Below, in pieces: positions 1 to 6,076 of a DNA stretch of 10,927 nt. Position numbers and translations under genes: made by a program. Position 1 is the first letter of the stretch. Each line of letters starts with the position of its first letter. The notes under the pieces were generated by a model. It made no database searches, was not told the DNA's origin, and saw nothing but the letters and a program-made list of their open reading frames with translations. Source of the DNA: Oribacterium sp. (lineage in GTDB: Bacteria > Bacillota_A > Clostridia > Lachnospirales > Lachnospiraceae); the NCBI GenBank assembly GCA_017940955.1, contig JAGAXP010000152.1:1-10927 (forward strand), given 5' to 3'.

Positions 1-8
1 AAACAAAA

Positions 9-40
9 TAGGTATATTAATTAGTTATAAAATATACCTA
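9..40. repeat. 10-bp inverted repeat, AT-rich hairpin
   Basis: TAGGTATATT (9-18) and AATATACCTA (31-40) are perfect reverse complements around a 12-nt loop. Read on the minus strand the hairpin is followed by TTTTGTTT, so it could be a weak terminator in that direction; on the plus strand no T-run follows. The stem is AT-rich and its role is uncertain. Confidence 0.5.
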
Positions 41-54
41 TGCAGGCAAAAAAA

Positions 55-94
55 TGAGAACCTCAAGTAATACCAAGAGATTCTCACGTTTTTT
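55..94 (+). terminator. Rho-independent terminator, possibly bidirectional
   Basis: TGAGAACCTC (55-64) pairs with GAGATTCTCA (77-86) at 9 of 10 positions around a 12-nt loop. The run CGTTTTTT follows directly. Seven A residues (48-54) precede the stem, so the minus-strand transcript also ends in a U-run and the element may work both ways. It probably ends a plus-strand gene lying left of the window. Confidence 0.7.
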
Positions 95-209
95 GATGAA
101 TTTATTCAGTTTTTAATCGACTGTGAATAGTAACAAAATAAGTCCCCGGTGAGTTTCTATGTACATTTTTTTGTTGGGGTGATTGGTTATTATTCTTTTG
201 TAAGTAAAA

Positions 210-267
210 ACAAACAGGAATTTGCGGAACAGGTATTCACGGAACAAATATTTTGAGAACGGCTGTT
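210..267. repeat. Degenerate 15-bp tandem repeat upstream of a promoter
   Basis: Two good units, CGGAACAGGTATT (225-237) and CGGAACAAATATT (240-252), lie exactly 15 bp apart. Weaker units in the same phase start at 210 and 255. The array ends at the -35 box of the next promoter, which fits a tandem binding site for a regulator, though no protein can be named. Confidence 0.45.
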
Positions 268-294
268 TACAAAACGTTTGTACAGTGTTATACT
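266..294 (+). promoter_or_regulatory. Sigma-A-type promoter for the small membrane protein gene
   Basis: TTTACA (266-271), a 17-bp spacer and TATACT (289-294) each match the vegetative consensus at five of six positions. The predicted start point near 301 gives a leader of about 95 nt before the ATG at 397. The promoter lies inside the upstream extension of the reading frame, which argues against the TTG start at 253. Confidence 0.7.
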
Positions 295-396
295 GTGGGT
301 GTTGTCAAAGAGATGACATCGTGTTTTGCAGATTGGATGCTTTCGGTAGTGGGTACTGAAGGCGGATGTTTACAAAAACAAAAGGGGGATCATGAC

Positions 397-624
397 ATGA
401 GGATCAATATCAGAACATTTCAGTTTGTAGTTGGATTTTTATTAGTGCTGGGCCTTATAGCATCTCTTTGTGAGTTCAGGGAAGTCAGATATCTTGGATA
501 TGGCATATGTCTTGGTAGTGTTTATCTTTTTTATCAGATTGACAGGGAGATAGAACGTCAGCGTCACAGAGCAAGATATTACAGACGCATATATAAGTTG
601 GTAGAACAGAAGCTTTATTCATGA
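397..624 (+). CDS. Small membrane protein of unknown function, two predicted helices
   Basis: This is a 75-residue protein that I do not recognise. Two hydrophobic segments, about residues 9-27 and 32-48, are joined by a short charged turn (EFREVR). They are followed by a strongly basic tail rich in Arg, Tyr and Lys (about 49-75). It would sit in the cytoplasmic membrane with the tail probably in the cytoplasm by the positive-inside rule. I chose ATG at 397 because a purine-rich GGGGG lies about 8 nt upstream and a good promoter lies further upstream at 266-294. A longer frame from TTG at 253 is less likely. The gene appears monocistronic, with no clear plus-strand terminator straight after it. 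No domain or motif gives a function, and the gene could be lineage-specific. Confidence 0.5.
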   Translation: MRINIRTFQFVVGFLLVLGLIASLCEFREVRYLGYGICLGSVYLFYQIDREIERQRHRARYYRRIYKLVEQKLYS

Positions 625-755
625 TCATTTTCGATACAGTTGATTGTTTATATTGCTGTCACATAATTCTGATCTTATAGGTAGAGTTTTACTAAGTTTA
701 CAGCTATTTAATTGCAGGAAACTTCCAGATAAACAGTGATTGAAAACAATAAAAT

Positions 756-799
756 AGTGATGCGCTTGGTGTAGGAAACAATACACTTTGCGCATCACT
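756..799 (-). terminator. Terminator of the P-loop kinase gene
   Basis: GTGATGCGC (757-765) pairs perfectly with GCGCATCAC (790-798), and the flanking A756-T799 pair adds one step. An inner GTGT/ACAC stem lies across a small internal loop. On the minus strand the stem is followed by ATTTTATTGTTTT, a usable U-rich tract, 9 nt after the kinase stop codon. Confidence 0.85.
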
Positions 800-807
800 T
801 GTTAATT

Positions 808-1428
808 TCAATCATTCCAGTCTATATAGACGTCGGAGTTTTCGAAGGTTTTGTTTTTCTCGAAATATTCATTTTCTTTTGGAATCCAGGTATCTTTGAA
901 CTTAGACAGCATTTCGGGATCATCACCTATACGGGTTGTAATATTGGTCATCTGACTTTCCGGATCTATGTCGCAGAAGATTTTTAACTGGTAGGGTTCG
1001 CCAAAATAGGGATGAAGGCTGTAGGAACCTTCTACGATGTTAATGCGTTTATGTTTTATAACCTGTTCCTTTTCTCTTTCAATCTTCATGGTTTTACAGT
1101 TAAACGGACGGTAGACCACATCATCGCCGTACCATAAGGGGATAAGGACTTCTTCACGGAATCTTTCGTAGTCTACATTGCCACCGATTTCGGCCATACG
1201 TTCCGGTGTACGCTGTGATTCCTGCAGGAAAAAATCATCCATGTGAAAGACATTGGCATCATACTTTTCGGCAAGGAATGTAGATAGTCTTGTTTTTCCG
1301 CTGCCGGAACGGCCGTCTATGGCGATAAGGATTACTTCTTCATCCATATATTCTTCATCATTCAGAAGATCGTTTACTGCCTCAACGGCAGGTGCAAAAC
1401 GGCGTTCTTTTATGTCGATAGTGTACAT
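808..1428 (-). CDS. Uridine kinase-like P-loop kinase
   Basis: The 206-residue protein is a P-loop NTPase of the uridine kinase/phosphoribulokinase type, about the usual length for the family. Strand 1 leads into a Walker A motif, GRSGSGKT, at residues 39-46. The sequence HMDDFF at 62-67 matches the acidic pair after strand 2 that binds Mg or substrate in this family. RINIVEGSYSL later in the protein resembles the Walker B/substrate region (compare IVEG in uridine kinases), and an Arg-rich lid-like stretch follows. Family members phosphorylate a hydroxyl of a nucleoside or other small metabolite in the cytoplasm; the true substrate here is unknown. The start is well placed: AAGGAG lies 6 nt upstream. 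The gene stands alone, divergent from tex, with its own terminator. Confidence is high for the fold and low for the substrate. Confidence 0.85.
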   Translation of the reverse strand: MYTIDIKERRFAPAVEAVNDLLNDEEYMDEEVILIAIDGRSGSGKTRLSTFLAEKYDANVFHMDDFFLQESQRTPERMAEIGGNVDYERFREEVLIPLWYGDDVVYRPFNCKTMKIEREKEQVIKHKRINIVEGSYSLHPYFGEPYQLKIFCDIDPESQMTNITTRIGDDPEMLSKFKDTWIPKENEYFEKNKTFENSDVYIDWND

Positions 1429-1614
1429 ACATTTCTCCTTATCTTAAAAATTTCCATAAAACAGTTAAGCCCGGCTTTGGAAGTGGGTATGATTTTTAAT
1501 TTGGTTTATTTATTGTACTCCTCTCATCTATAAATGCGTGTTTTCGGGGATATGATTTTCAATAACGGGTATAAAAAACATACGGAATCGTTTGCGTTTT
1601 TAGGAAAGGATTAG

Positions 1615-1644
1615 TTTATTTTGTGCCTGCTATCATGATATAAT
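1615..1644 (+). promoter_or_regulatory. Probable tex promoter
   Basis: A perfect -10 box TATAAT lies at 1639-1644. The best -35 candidate, TTTATT at 1615-1620 with an 18-bp spacer, is weak. The start point would be near 1651, giving a leader of about 94 nt. Confidence 0.5.
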
Positions 1645-1680
1645 AATCGGGATTTTTTAAAAAGCTTTTAGAGGAATTTA

Positions 1681-1731
1681 GTGTGAAAAATAGTTTTCAT
1701 CACTATTTGTACCGCCGAACAAAGACGGCGG
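1681..1731 (+). promoter_or_regulatory. Two hairpins in the tex leader
   Basis: TGAAAA/TTTTCA (1684-1699, loop ATAG) is extended outward by GTG/CAC across one bulged base. A second hairpin, CCGCCG (1712-1717) with CGGCGG (1726-1731), has an 8-nt loop. It ends 3 nt before the GGAG ribosome binding site, so it could affect initiation or stabilise the 5' end. No U-run follows, so neither is a terminator. Confidence 0.45.
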
Positions 1732-1744
1732 AATGGAGATTTAT

Positions 1745-3919
1745 ATGGATATTGTTGAAATCATTACCAAAGAACTGGGAATCAAAAAGACACAGACTGA
1801 AGCTGTGATCAAGCTTATAGATGAGGGGAATACCATTCCTTTCATAGCCCGTTATCGTAAGGAAGCAACCGGTGCAATGCACGATGACGTTCTCCGTACT
1901 TTTGATGAACGTTTAAAATATCTCCGTAACCTGGAGGACAGAAAGAATACTATCCTTGCTTCCATAGAAGAGCAGGGTAAGCTTACCGATGAATTGAGAA
2001 AGCAGATTGACGAAGCTGAGACCGCCGTAAAACTGGAGGATATCTATCGTCCTTATAAACCGAAGCGCCGCACCAGAGCCATGATCGCTAAGGAAAGAGG
2101 TCTCGAACCCCTGGCTGTATTCATTTTCTCGGGAAAATCCTCTGTTCCTGTTACAGAGGAAGCTCTTAAGTATGTAAATGAAGAAAAGGAAGTTCCTGAT
2201 GTTAAGACGGCCATTGCAGGTGCAGAAGATATCATCGCAGAGACATTGGCAGAAAGTGCAAGTCTCAGAGAGTGGATACGTAAAAAGACCTATGCCGAAG
2301 GTCTCATAGTGTCTGCCGCAAAGACCAAGGCTCAGGCTGAAGAGAAAACTGTATATGACAACTATTATGATTATCAGGAACCTATTAAAAAGATTCCGGG
2401 GCATCGTATCCTTGCTCTTAACAGAGGAGAAAGTGAAAAGATCCTTACAGTTAAGATCGAGGCTCCCGAGGAGGAGATAATCAGTTTCATGAAGCGTCAT
2501 ATAGGTGCCGGAAGGAATAAGGAAACAACACCTTATCTTGAAGAGACAGCCATAGATGCATATAAGAGACTGATCAGTCCGTCAATTGAGACAGAGATAA
2601 GAAATGATCTTACCGAAAAGGCTGAGGACGGGGCCATAAAGGTATTTGGCGAGAATCTGGGTCAGCTTCTCATGCAGCCGCCAATTATCGGAAAGACTGT
2701 TCTTGGATGGGATCCTGCTTTCAGAACCGGCTGTAAGATTTCTGTTGTTGATCCCACCGGAAAGGTGCTTGACACAACAGTTATATTCCCTACAGCACCA
2801 CAAAATAAGGTGGCTGAGGCTATGCACGTTATCGACGGACTTATCCGTAAGTATAATGTTGACATCATTTCTCTGGGAAACGGAACAGCTTCCAGAGAAT
2901 CAGAGCAGATTATAGCTGATTTCATAAAGAAGAGTAAGCTGCCTGTGAAATATGTGATCGTAAACGAAGCCGGAGCTTCAGTTTATTCCGCATCAAAGCT
3001 TGCTACAGAGGAGTTCCCGAATTTTGATGTTGGACAAAGATCCGCAACCTCCATGGCGAGACGTTTACAGGATCCTCTGGCAGAGCTTGTTAAGATCGAT
3101 CCCAAGTCCATCGGTGTAGGTCAGTATCAGCACGATATGAACCAGTCAAAGCTTGGAGAACAGCTTGGAAACGTTGTGGAAGACTGTGTAAACAAGGTAG
3201 GTGTAGATGTCAATACAGCTTCATTCTCACTCCTTGAATATGTTTCAGGTGTTAATAAGAATATCGCCAAGAATATCGTTGCATATCGTGAAGAGAACGG
3301 CGCCTTCACTTCCAGAAAAGATCTTCTGAAGGTTCCCAAGCTTGGACCAAAAGCCTATGAACAGTGTGCCGGTTTCCTCCGCATCCGTGACGGAGAGGAT
3401 GTTCTGGATATGACTTCGGTTCATCCGGAGAGTTACGATGCAGCAAAAGAGCTTTTGAAGCTTTTGGGATTTACTGCCGAAGACGTTAAGAATGGTAATA
3501 CCAGAGACATTGAGAAAAAACTCAAAGAGGCAAAGGCTTCCATACCCGAGCTTGCAAAGAAAATGAGCGTCGGAGAATATACACTTCAGGATATAGTAAA
3601 GGAACTTGCAAAACCCGGACGTGATCCCCGTGAGGATGTACCGGCTCCTGTATTAAGATCCGATGTCCTTGATTTCGATGACCTCACCCCGGGAATGGTA
3701 CTTGCCGGAACAGTCCGTAACGTCATCGACTTTGGTGCCTTCGTAGATATCGGAGTTCATCAGGACGGCCTCGTACATATCTCCCAGATCGCCGATAAAT
3801 TCGTGAAGCACCCCCTCGACGTAGTTAAGGTTGGGGACATCGTAAACGTAAAAGTCCTCTCAGTAGATAAGGACCGCAAAAAGATATCCCTTTCAATGAA
3901 GGGCGTTCCGCAGAAATAA
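1745..3919 (+). CDS. tex: Tex family S1 RNA-binding transcription accessory protein
   Basis: The 724-residue product is a full-length Tex protein, a normal size for Firmicutes. Tex is a conserved cytoplasmic nucleic-acid-binding protein linked to transcription; its exact biochemical role varies between species. The N-terminal Tex domain opens with the hallmark stretch IDEGNTIPFIARYRKE (about 26-41). The YqgF/RNase H-like domain begins near 320 (LGWDPAFRTGCK). Helix-hairpin-helix motifs lie around 487-550 (KLGPKAYEQCAGFLRI). A C-terminal S1 domain spans about 647-721 and includes GTVRNVIDFGAFVDIG. The frame opens at ATG 1733, but I chose ATG 1745 because GGAG at 1735-1738 sits 6 nt upstream and the protein then starts MDIVEIITKELG, as in relatives. 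The leader is structured. A long palindrome follows the stop codon. Confidence 0.95.
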   Translation: MDIVEIITKELGIKKTQTEAVIKLIDEGNTIPFIARYRKEATGAMHDDVLRTFDERLKYLRNLEDRKNTILASIEEQGKLTDELRKQIDEAETAVKLEDIYRPYKPKRRTRAMIAKERGLEPLAVFIFSGKSSVPVTEEALKYVNEEKEVPDVKTAIAGAEDIIAETLAESASLREWIRKKTYAEGLIVSAAKTKAQAEEKTVYDNYYDYQEPIKKIPGHRILALNRGESEKILTVKIEAPEEEIISFMKRHIGAGRNKETTPYLEETAIDAYKRLISPSIETEIRNDLTEKAEDGAIKVFGENLGQLLMQPPIIGKTVLGWDPAFRTGCKISVVDPTGKVLDTTVIFPTAPQNKVAEAMHVIDGLIRKYNVDIISLGNGTASRESEQIIADFIKKSKLPVKYVIVNEAGASVYSASKLATEEFPNFDVGQRSATSMARRLQDPLAELVKIDPKSIGVGQYQHDMNQSKLGEQLGNVVEDCVNKVGVDVNTASFSLLEYVSGVNKNIAKNIVAYREENGAFTSRKDLLKVPKLGPKAYEQCAGFLRIRDGEDVLDMTSVHPESYDAAKELLKLLGFTAEDVKNGNTRDIEKKLKEAKASIPELAKKMSVGEYTLQDIVKELAKPGRDPREDVPAPVLRSDVLDFDDLTPGMVLAGTVRNVIDFGAFVDIGVHQDGLVHISQIADKFVKHPLDVVKVGDIVNVKVLSVDKDRKKISLSMKGVPQK

Positions 3920-3937
3920 AAAGTTGAGGCATGCGCA

Positions 3938-3983
3938 GGTCAGAGCGGTCAGGCATTCAAATGGATGCCTGACCGCTCTGACC
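3938..3983. repeat. 46-nt palindrome between tex and the ABC-F gene
   Basis: The left arm at 3938-3956 and right arm at 3965-3983 are perfect 19-bp reverse complements around an 8-nt loop that can close further by C-G and T-G pairs. The left arm contains GGTCAG twice. No T-run follows on either strand, so it is not a standard Rho-independent terminator. It could protect the tex mRNA 3' end, act as an operator beside the promoter at 3987, or be a small mobile palindrome. Confidence 0.8.
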
Positions 3984-3986
3984 CCC

Positions 3987-4015
3987 TTGCACCATTTCAA
4001 ACTTTCGGATATACT
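3987..4015 (+). promoter_or_regulatory. Candidate ABC-F promoter giving a nearly leaderless mRNA
   Basis: TTGCAC (3987-3992), a 17-bp spacer and TATACT (4010-4015) fit a sigma-A promoter with a weak -35 box. The predicted start point is around 4021-4025, and the ATG is at 4025. This agrees with the absence of a ribosome binding site. Confidence 0.5.
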
Positions 4016-4024
4016 AACTGAGCT

Positions 4025-5764
4025 ATGATACTGAATGTTGCAAATTTAAATAAAACTTATGTAGGAAAACAGATCCTCAAAGGCGTAACCTTCCATCTTG
4101 AGGATAAAGAAAAAGCGGCGATTGTCGGAATCAACGGTTCAGGCAAGACGACGCTTATTCGCTGTATATTGGGAGTGGAGGAACCTGACGATTCCGAAAC
4201 CGTTATTGCCTTTTCAAAAGACAAAAAGATAGGTTATCTCGCTCAGCAGCATGCCGACATCGAAACCGGCGTAGACGATTTTGACACTCTTTCCGGAGGA
4301 CAGAAGACCAGAAAACGTCTTGAAGAAATCCTTCAGGATAAGCCGGATCTTCTGATCCTGGATGAGCCCACAAACCATCTGGATATCGAATCCATCCAGT
4401 GGCTGGAAAAAGTGCTTAAGCGTTATGACGGAGCTGTTCTTCTGGTATCCCACGACAGATATTTCCTTGATCACGTAGTGACCAAGATCATTGACCTGGA
4501 TAACGGAAAGGCCCGCATGTATAAGGGAAATTACTCGGAGTATGCCGTTAAGAAAAAGCAGATCCGTGATTCGGAGCTCAAAGCTTATCTCAATCAACAG
4601 CAGGAGATACAGCACCAGCAGGCGGTTATAGACAAGCTTAAACAGTTCAACAGAGAAAAGTCCATTAAGAGAGCTGAGTCCAGGGAGAAGGCATTGGCCA
4701 AGGTAGAGCTTCTTGATAAGCCGGTAGAGCTTGACAATGAAATGAGGCTCGCCCTTACACCAAGTGTTCAGTCGGGAAATGATGTTCTTTCCGTGAAGGA
4801 TCTTAGCAAGGCATTTGATGCCAAGACATTGTTCTCCAATATTTCTTTTGAAATAAAGCGTGGTGAACATGTTGCTGTGATCGGTGCAAACGGAACCGGA
4901 AAAACAACGCTGCTTAAAATACTAAACCAGCAGGTTGATGCGGATACAGGCTCCTTTAAGCTGGGTACCAATGTTGAGATAGGTTACTACGATCAGGAGC
5001 ATGCCGTGCTCCATATGGATAAGACCATCTTTGATGAGATTCAGGATGAGTATCCGTATCTGAATAACACAAAGGTTCGTAATGTTCTTGCGGCATTTCT
5101 GTTCCGCGGGGATGACGTATATAAACGTATAGGGGATCTCAGCGGTGGTGAGCAGGGTCGTGTATCGCTTGCAAAGCTTATGCTGAGTAATGCAAACTTC
5201 CTGATCCTGGATGAGCCCACAAACCACCTGGATATCCAGGGCAGAGAGGTCCTCGAGGATGCCATAAACAATTACGAGGGAACTGTACTTTACGTATCGC
5301 ATGACCGATATTTCATTAATAAGACTTCAAGTCGTATACTTGAACTCTTTGAGAATCGCTTTGACAATTATATCGGAAACTATGACTACTACCTTGAAAA
5401 GAAAGAGGATGTAAGAAAATACGGAAGTGCGGGAGCTGACAATTCAGGCAGCAAGAATGCAGCTCAGGTTCAGACGGTTACGGTTCAGGAGTCTGAGCAG
5501 AAAACAGACTGGCTTCAGCAGAAAGAGTTAAAGAAAAATCTACAGAGACTTGAGAGAACACTTAAGACTACAGAGGATGAAATACAGAAGCTGGAAGCAA
5601 GAAATCAGGTGCTGGATGATGAATATCAGAATCCTGATATCGCAGCAGATGTAGGAAAACTCATGGAGCTTCACAAGGAGCACGAGAAAAACGATGCGAG
5701 ACTTGAAGAGTTATATGAAATTTGGGAAATCACTTCTGAAGAGCTCTCAGAGATAAAGGAATAA
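4025..5764 (+). CDS. ABC-F family ATPase with a shortened first ABC domain
   Basis: This 579-residue soluble protein has two ABC domains and no membrane segments. ABC-F proteins bind the ribosome and act in translation or antibiotic protection. Domain 1 has Walker A GINGSGKTT (35-43), Q-loop Q74, signature LSGGQ (89-93), Walker B LLILDEPTNHLD (109-120) and H143. Domain 2 has GANGTGKTT (287-295), LSGGEQ (372-377), ILDEPTNHLD (394-403) and H426. Between them is a charged helical linker of the usual ABC-F type, and a coiled-coil C-terminal extension (about 495-575) resembles YdiF-type members. Those are usually about 630-650 residues long. The missing length lies between Q74 and the signature: only 14 residues remain where relatives have roughly 90. 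All catalytic motifs are intact and there is no frameshift. No ribosome binding site precedes the ATG. Whether it protects against a drug cannot be told. Confidence 0.9.
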   Translation: MILNVANLNKTYVGKQILKGVTFHLEDKEKAAIVGINGSGKTTLIRCILGVEEPDDSETVIAFSKDKKIGYLAQQHADIETGVDDFDTLSGGQKTRKRLEEILQDKPDLLILDEPTNHLDIESIQWLEKVLKRYDGAVLLVSHDRYFLDHVVTKIIDLDNGKARMYKGNYSEYAVKKKQIRDSELKAYLNQQQEIQHQQAVIDKLKQFNREKSIKRAESREKALAKVELLDKPVELDNEMRLALTPSVQSGNDVLSVKDLSKAFDAKTLFSNISFEIKRGEHVAVIGANGTGKTTLLKILNQQVDADTGSFKLGTNVEIGYYDQEHAVLHMDKTIFDEIQDEYPYLNNTKVRNVLAAFLFRGDDVYKRIGDLSGGEQGRVSLAKLMLSNANFLILDEPTNHLDIQGREVLEDAINNYEGTVLYVSHDRYFINKTSSRILELFENRFDNYIGNYDYYLEKKEDVRKYGSAGADNSGSKNAAQVQTVTVQESEQKTDWLQQKELKKNLQRLERTLKTTEDEIQKLEARNQVLDDEYQNPDIAADVGKLMELHKEHEKNDARLEELYEIWEITSEELSEIKE

Positions 5765-5789
5765 TAGAAAAAGAAGACACGGGTAATAT

Positions 5790-5883
5790 TGTACCGACCA
5801 CCAAAAGTCAGACTAAATTCTAACGATTGGAGGTCGGTATTTATATGGCTAAATATAGCTATGAGTTTAAGAAAAGAGCTGTA
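5790..5883 (+). mobile_element. Truncated IS3-family (IS150-like) insertion sequence, left end only
   Basis: The sequence starts with TGTACCGACCACCAAAAGT, which has the look of IS3-family terminal repeats found before MAKYS-type orfA genes. It continues through a GGAGG ribosome binding site into 13 recognisable orfA codons, then stops abruptly at a hairpin of other origin. The rest of the transposase, the right end and any target duplication are missing. Family assignment is from memory of such elements, not from a search. Confidence 0.65.
5792..5839 (+). promoter_or_regulatory. IS leader inverted repeat that can mask the orfA ribosome binding site
   Basis: TACCGACC (5792-5799) and GGTCGGTA (5832-5839) are perfect reverse complements. 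The right arm overlaps the GGAGG at 5829-5833. A transcript entering from outside would contain both arms and could hide the site, as known for fold-back control in IS10 and IS50. A transcript starting within the element would lack the left arm. Confidence 0.5.
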
Positions 5884-5929
5884 CTCACCGGGGCGGTTCT
5901 CGCCGGAGAGAACCGTCCCCGGTGGGTAT
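5881..5929. repeat. REP-like GC-rich hairpin
   Basis: The arms at 5882-5901 and 5908-5928 form about 20 pairs with one bulged T (5916) and one T-G pair, around the 6-nt loop GCCGGA. The cores are CACCGGGG, CGGTTCTC and their complements. I recall similar GGGGACGGTTCT palindromes as dispersed repeats in Clostridia; this is not a database result. No T-run follows, so it is not a standard terminator. Confidence 0.65.
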
Positions 5930-5954
5930 GGGTGAAAGCCCATGCCTTTAGCAT
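5925..5954 (+). repeat. GAAA-loop hairpin and possible IS200/IS605 end fragment
   Basis: GGTATGGGT (5925-5933) pairs with GCCCATGCC (5938-5946), counting G-T pairs, around a GAAA loop. An overlapping small hairpin, ATGC-CTTTA-GCAT (5942-5954), resembles the subterminal CTTTAGC hairpins of IS200/IS605 right ends, but its outer stem is incomplete. These folds exclude each other and partly exclude the upstream REP-like stem. Assignment to IS200/IS605 is tentative. Confidence 0.4.
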
Positions 5955-5988
5955 TAGAAAAAATAATTTATGCAGTAGTTTCATCACT

Positions 5989-6018
5989 TTTACTTTGTGA
6001 CATGTTCGGGAGTAGAAT
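5989..6018 (+). promoter_or_regulatory. Weak candidate promoter for the DUF3237 gene
   Basis: TTTACT (5989-5994), an 18-bp spacer and TAGAAT (6013-6018) fit the consensus loosely. The start point would be near 6025, about 50 nt before the ATG at 6077. If real, the promoter lies just after the element debris. Confidence 0.3.
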
Positions 6019-6076
6019 AGTCAGGTATAGGTATTTTCAGGTATTAAAGCCCTGTAGATTGAAAGTGAGGAAGAAA

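Larger units (their letters stand above)
95..396. other. Intergenic region with tandem repeat, promoter and leader
   Basis: No convincing gene is visible here. An open frame from TTG at 253 runs into the small membrane protein, but its first 48 codons have no ribosome binding site at the front and contain the promoter at 266-294, so they are read as non-coding. The stretch holds a 10-mer GTCCCCGGTG (142-151) that recurs in the hairpin at 5881-5929, a 15-bp tandem repeat (210-267), and an untranslated leader of about 95 nt. Confidence 0.5.
1429..1744. other. Divergent intergenic region between the kinase gene and tex
   Basis: No gene is visible. The left side carries the AAGGAG ribosome binding site of the minus-strand kinase gene; I could not find a convincing minus-strand promoter. 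The right side carries a probable tex promoter (1615-1644) and a structured tex leader with two hairpins (1681-1703 and 1712-1731). Confidence 0.5.
5845..6000 (+). pseudogene. Broken IS3-family transposase orfA fragment
   Basis: ATG at 5845 follows GGAGG by 11 nt, a spacing common in these elements. The first 13 residues, MAKYSYEFKKRAV, look like the start of IS150-type OrfA proteins, which bind the element ends through an N-terminal helix-turn-helix. After codon 13 (5883) the frame runs into a REP-like hairpin and IS605-like DNA and ends at a TGA at 5998-6000. The resulting 51-residue chimera has no transposase content beyond the first turn of the helix-turn-helix and cannot function as OrfA. 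Confidence 0.65.
5765..6076. other. Intergenic mobile-element scar
   Basis: No intact gene lies here. From left to right it holds 25 bp of unassigned sequence after the ABC-F stop, an IS3-type left end with 13 codons of orfA (5790-5883), a REP-like hairpin (5881-5929), a GAAA-loop hairpin (5925-5946), a piece resembling an IS200/IS605 end (about 5938-5960), and the DUF3237 upstream region. The reading frame of the DUF3237 gene can be extended back to 5942, but that part is element debris. Confidence 0.65.

Noticed and set aside
253..396. N-terminal extension of the small membrane protein from TTG at 253
   Set aside because: It has no ribosome binding site at its start and contains the strong promoter at 266-294.
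685..693. AGT-TTT-ACT dyad like the LysR boxes
   Set aside because: It is a single 9-bp match in AT-rich DNA with no partner box 30 bp away and no linked promoter.
5942..6076. 45-residue N-terminal extension of the DUF3237 protein
   Set aside because: It reads through mobile-element debris, and ATG 6077 has a good ribosome binding site and fits the family's start.
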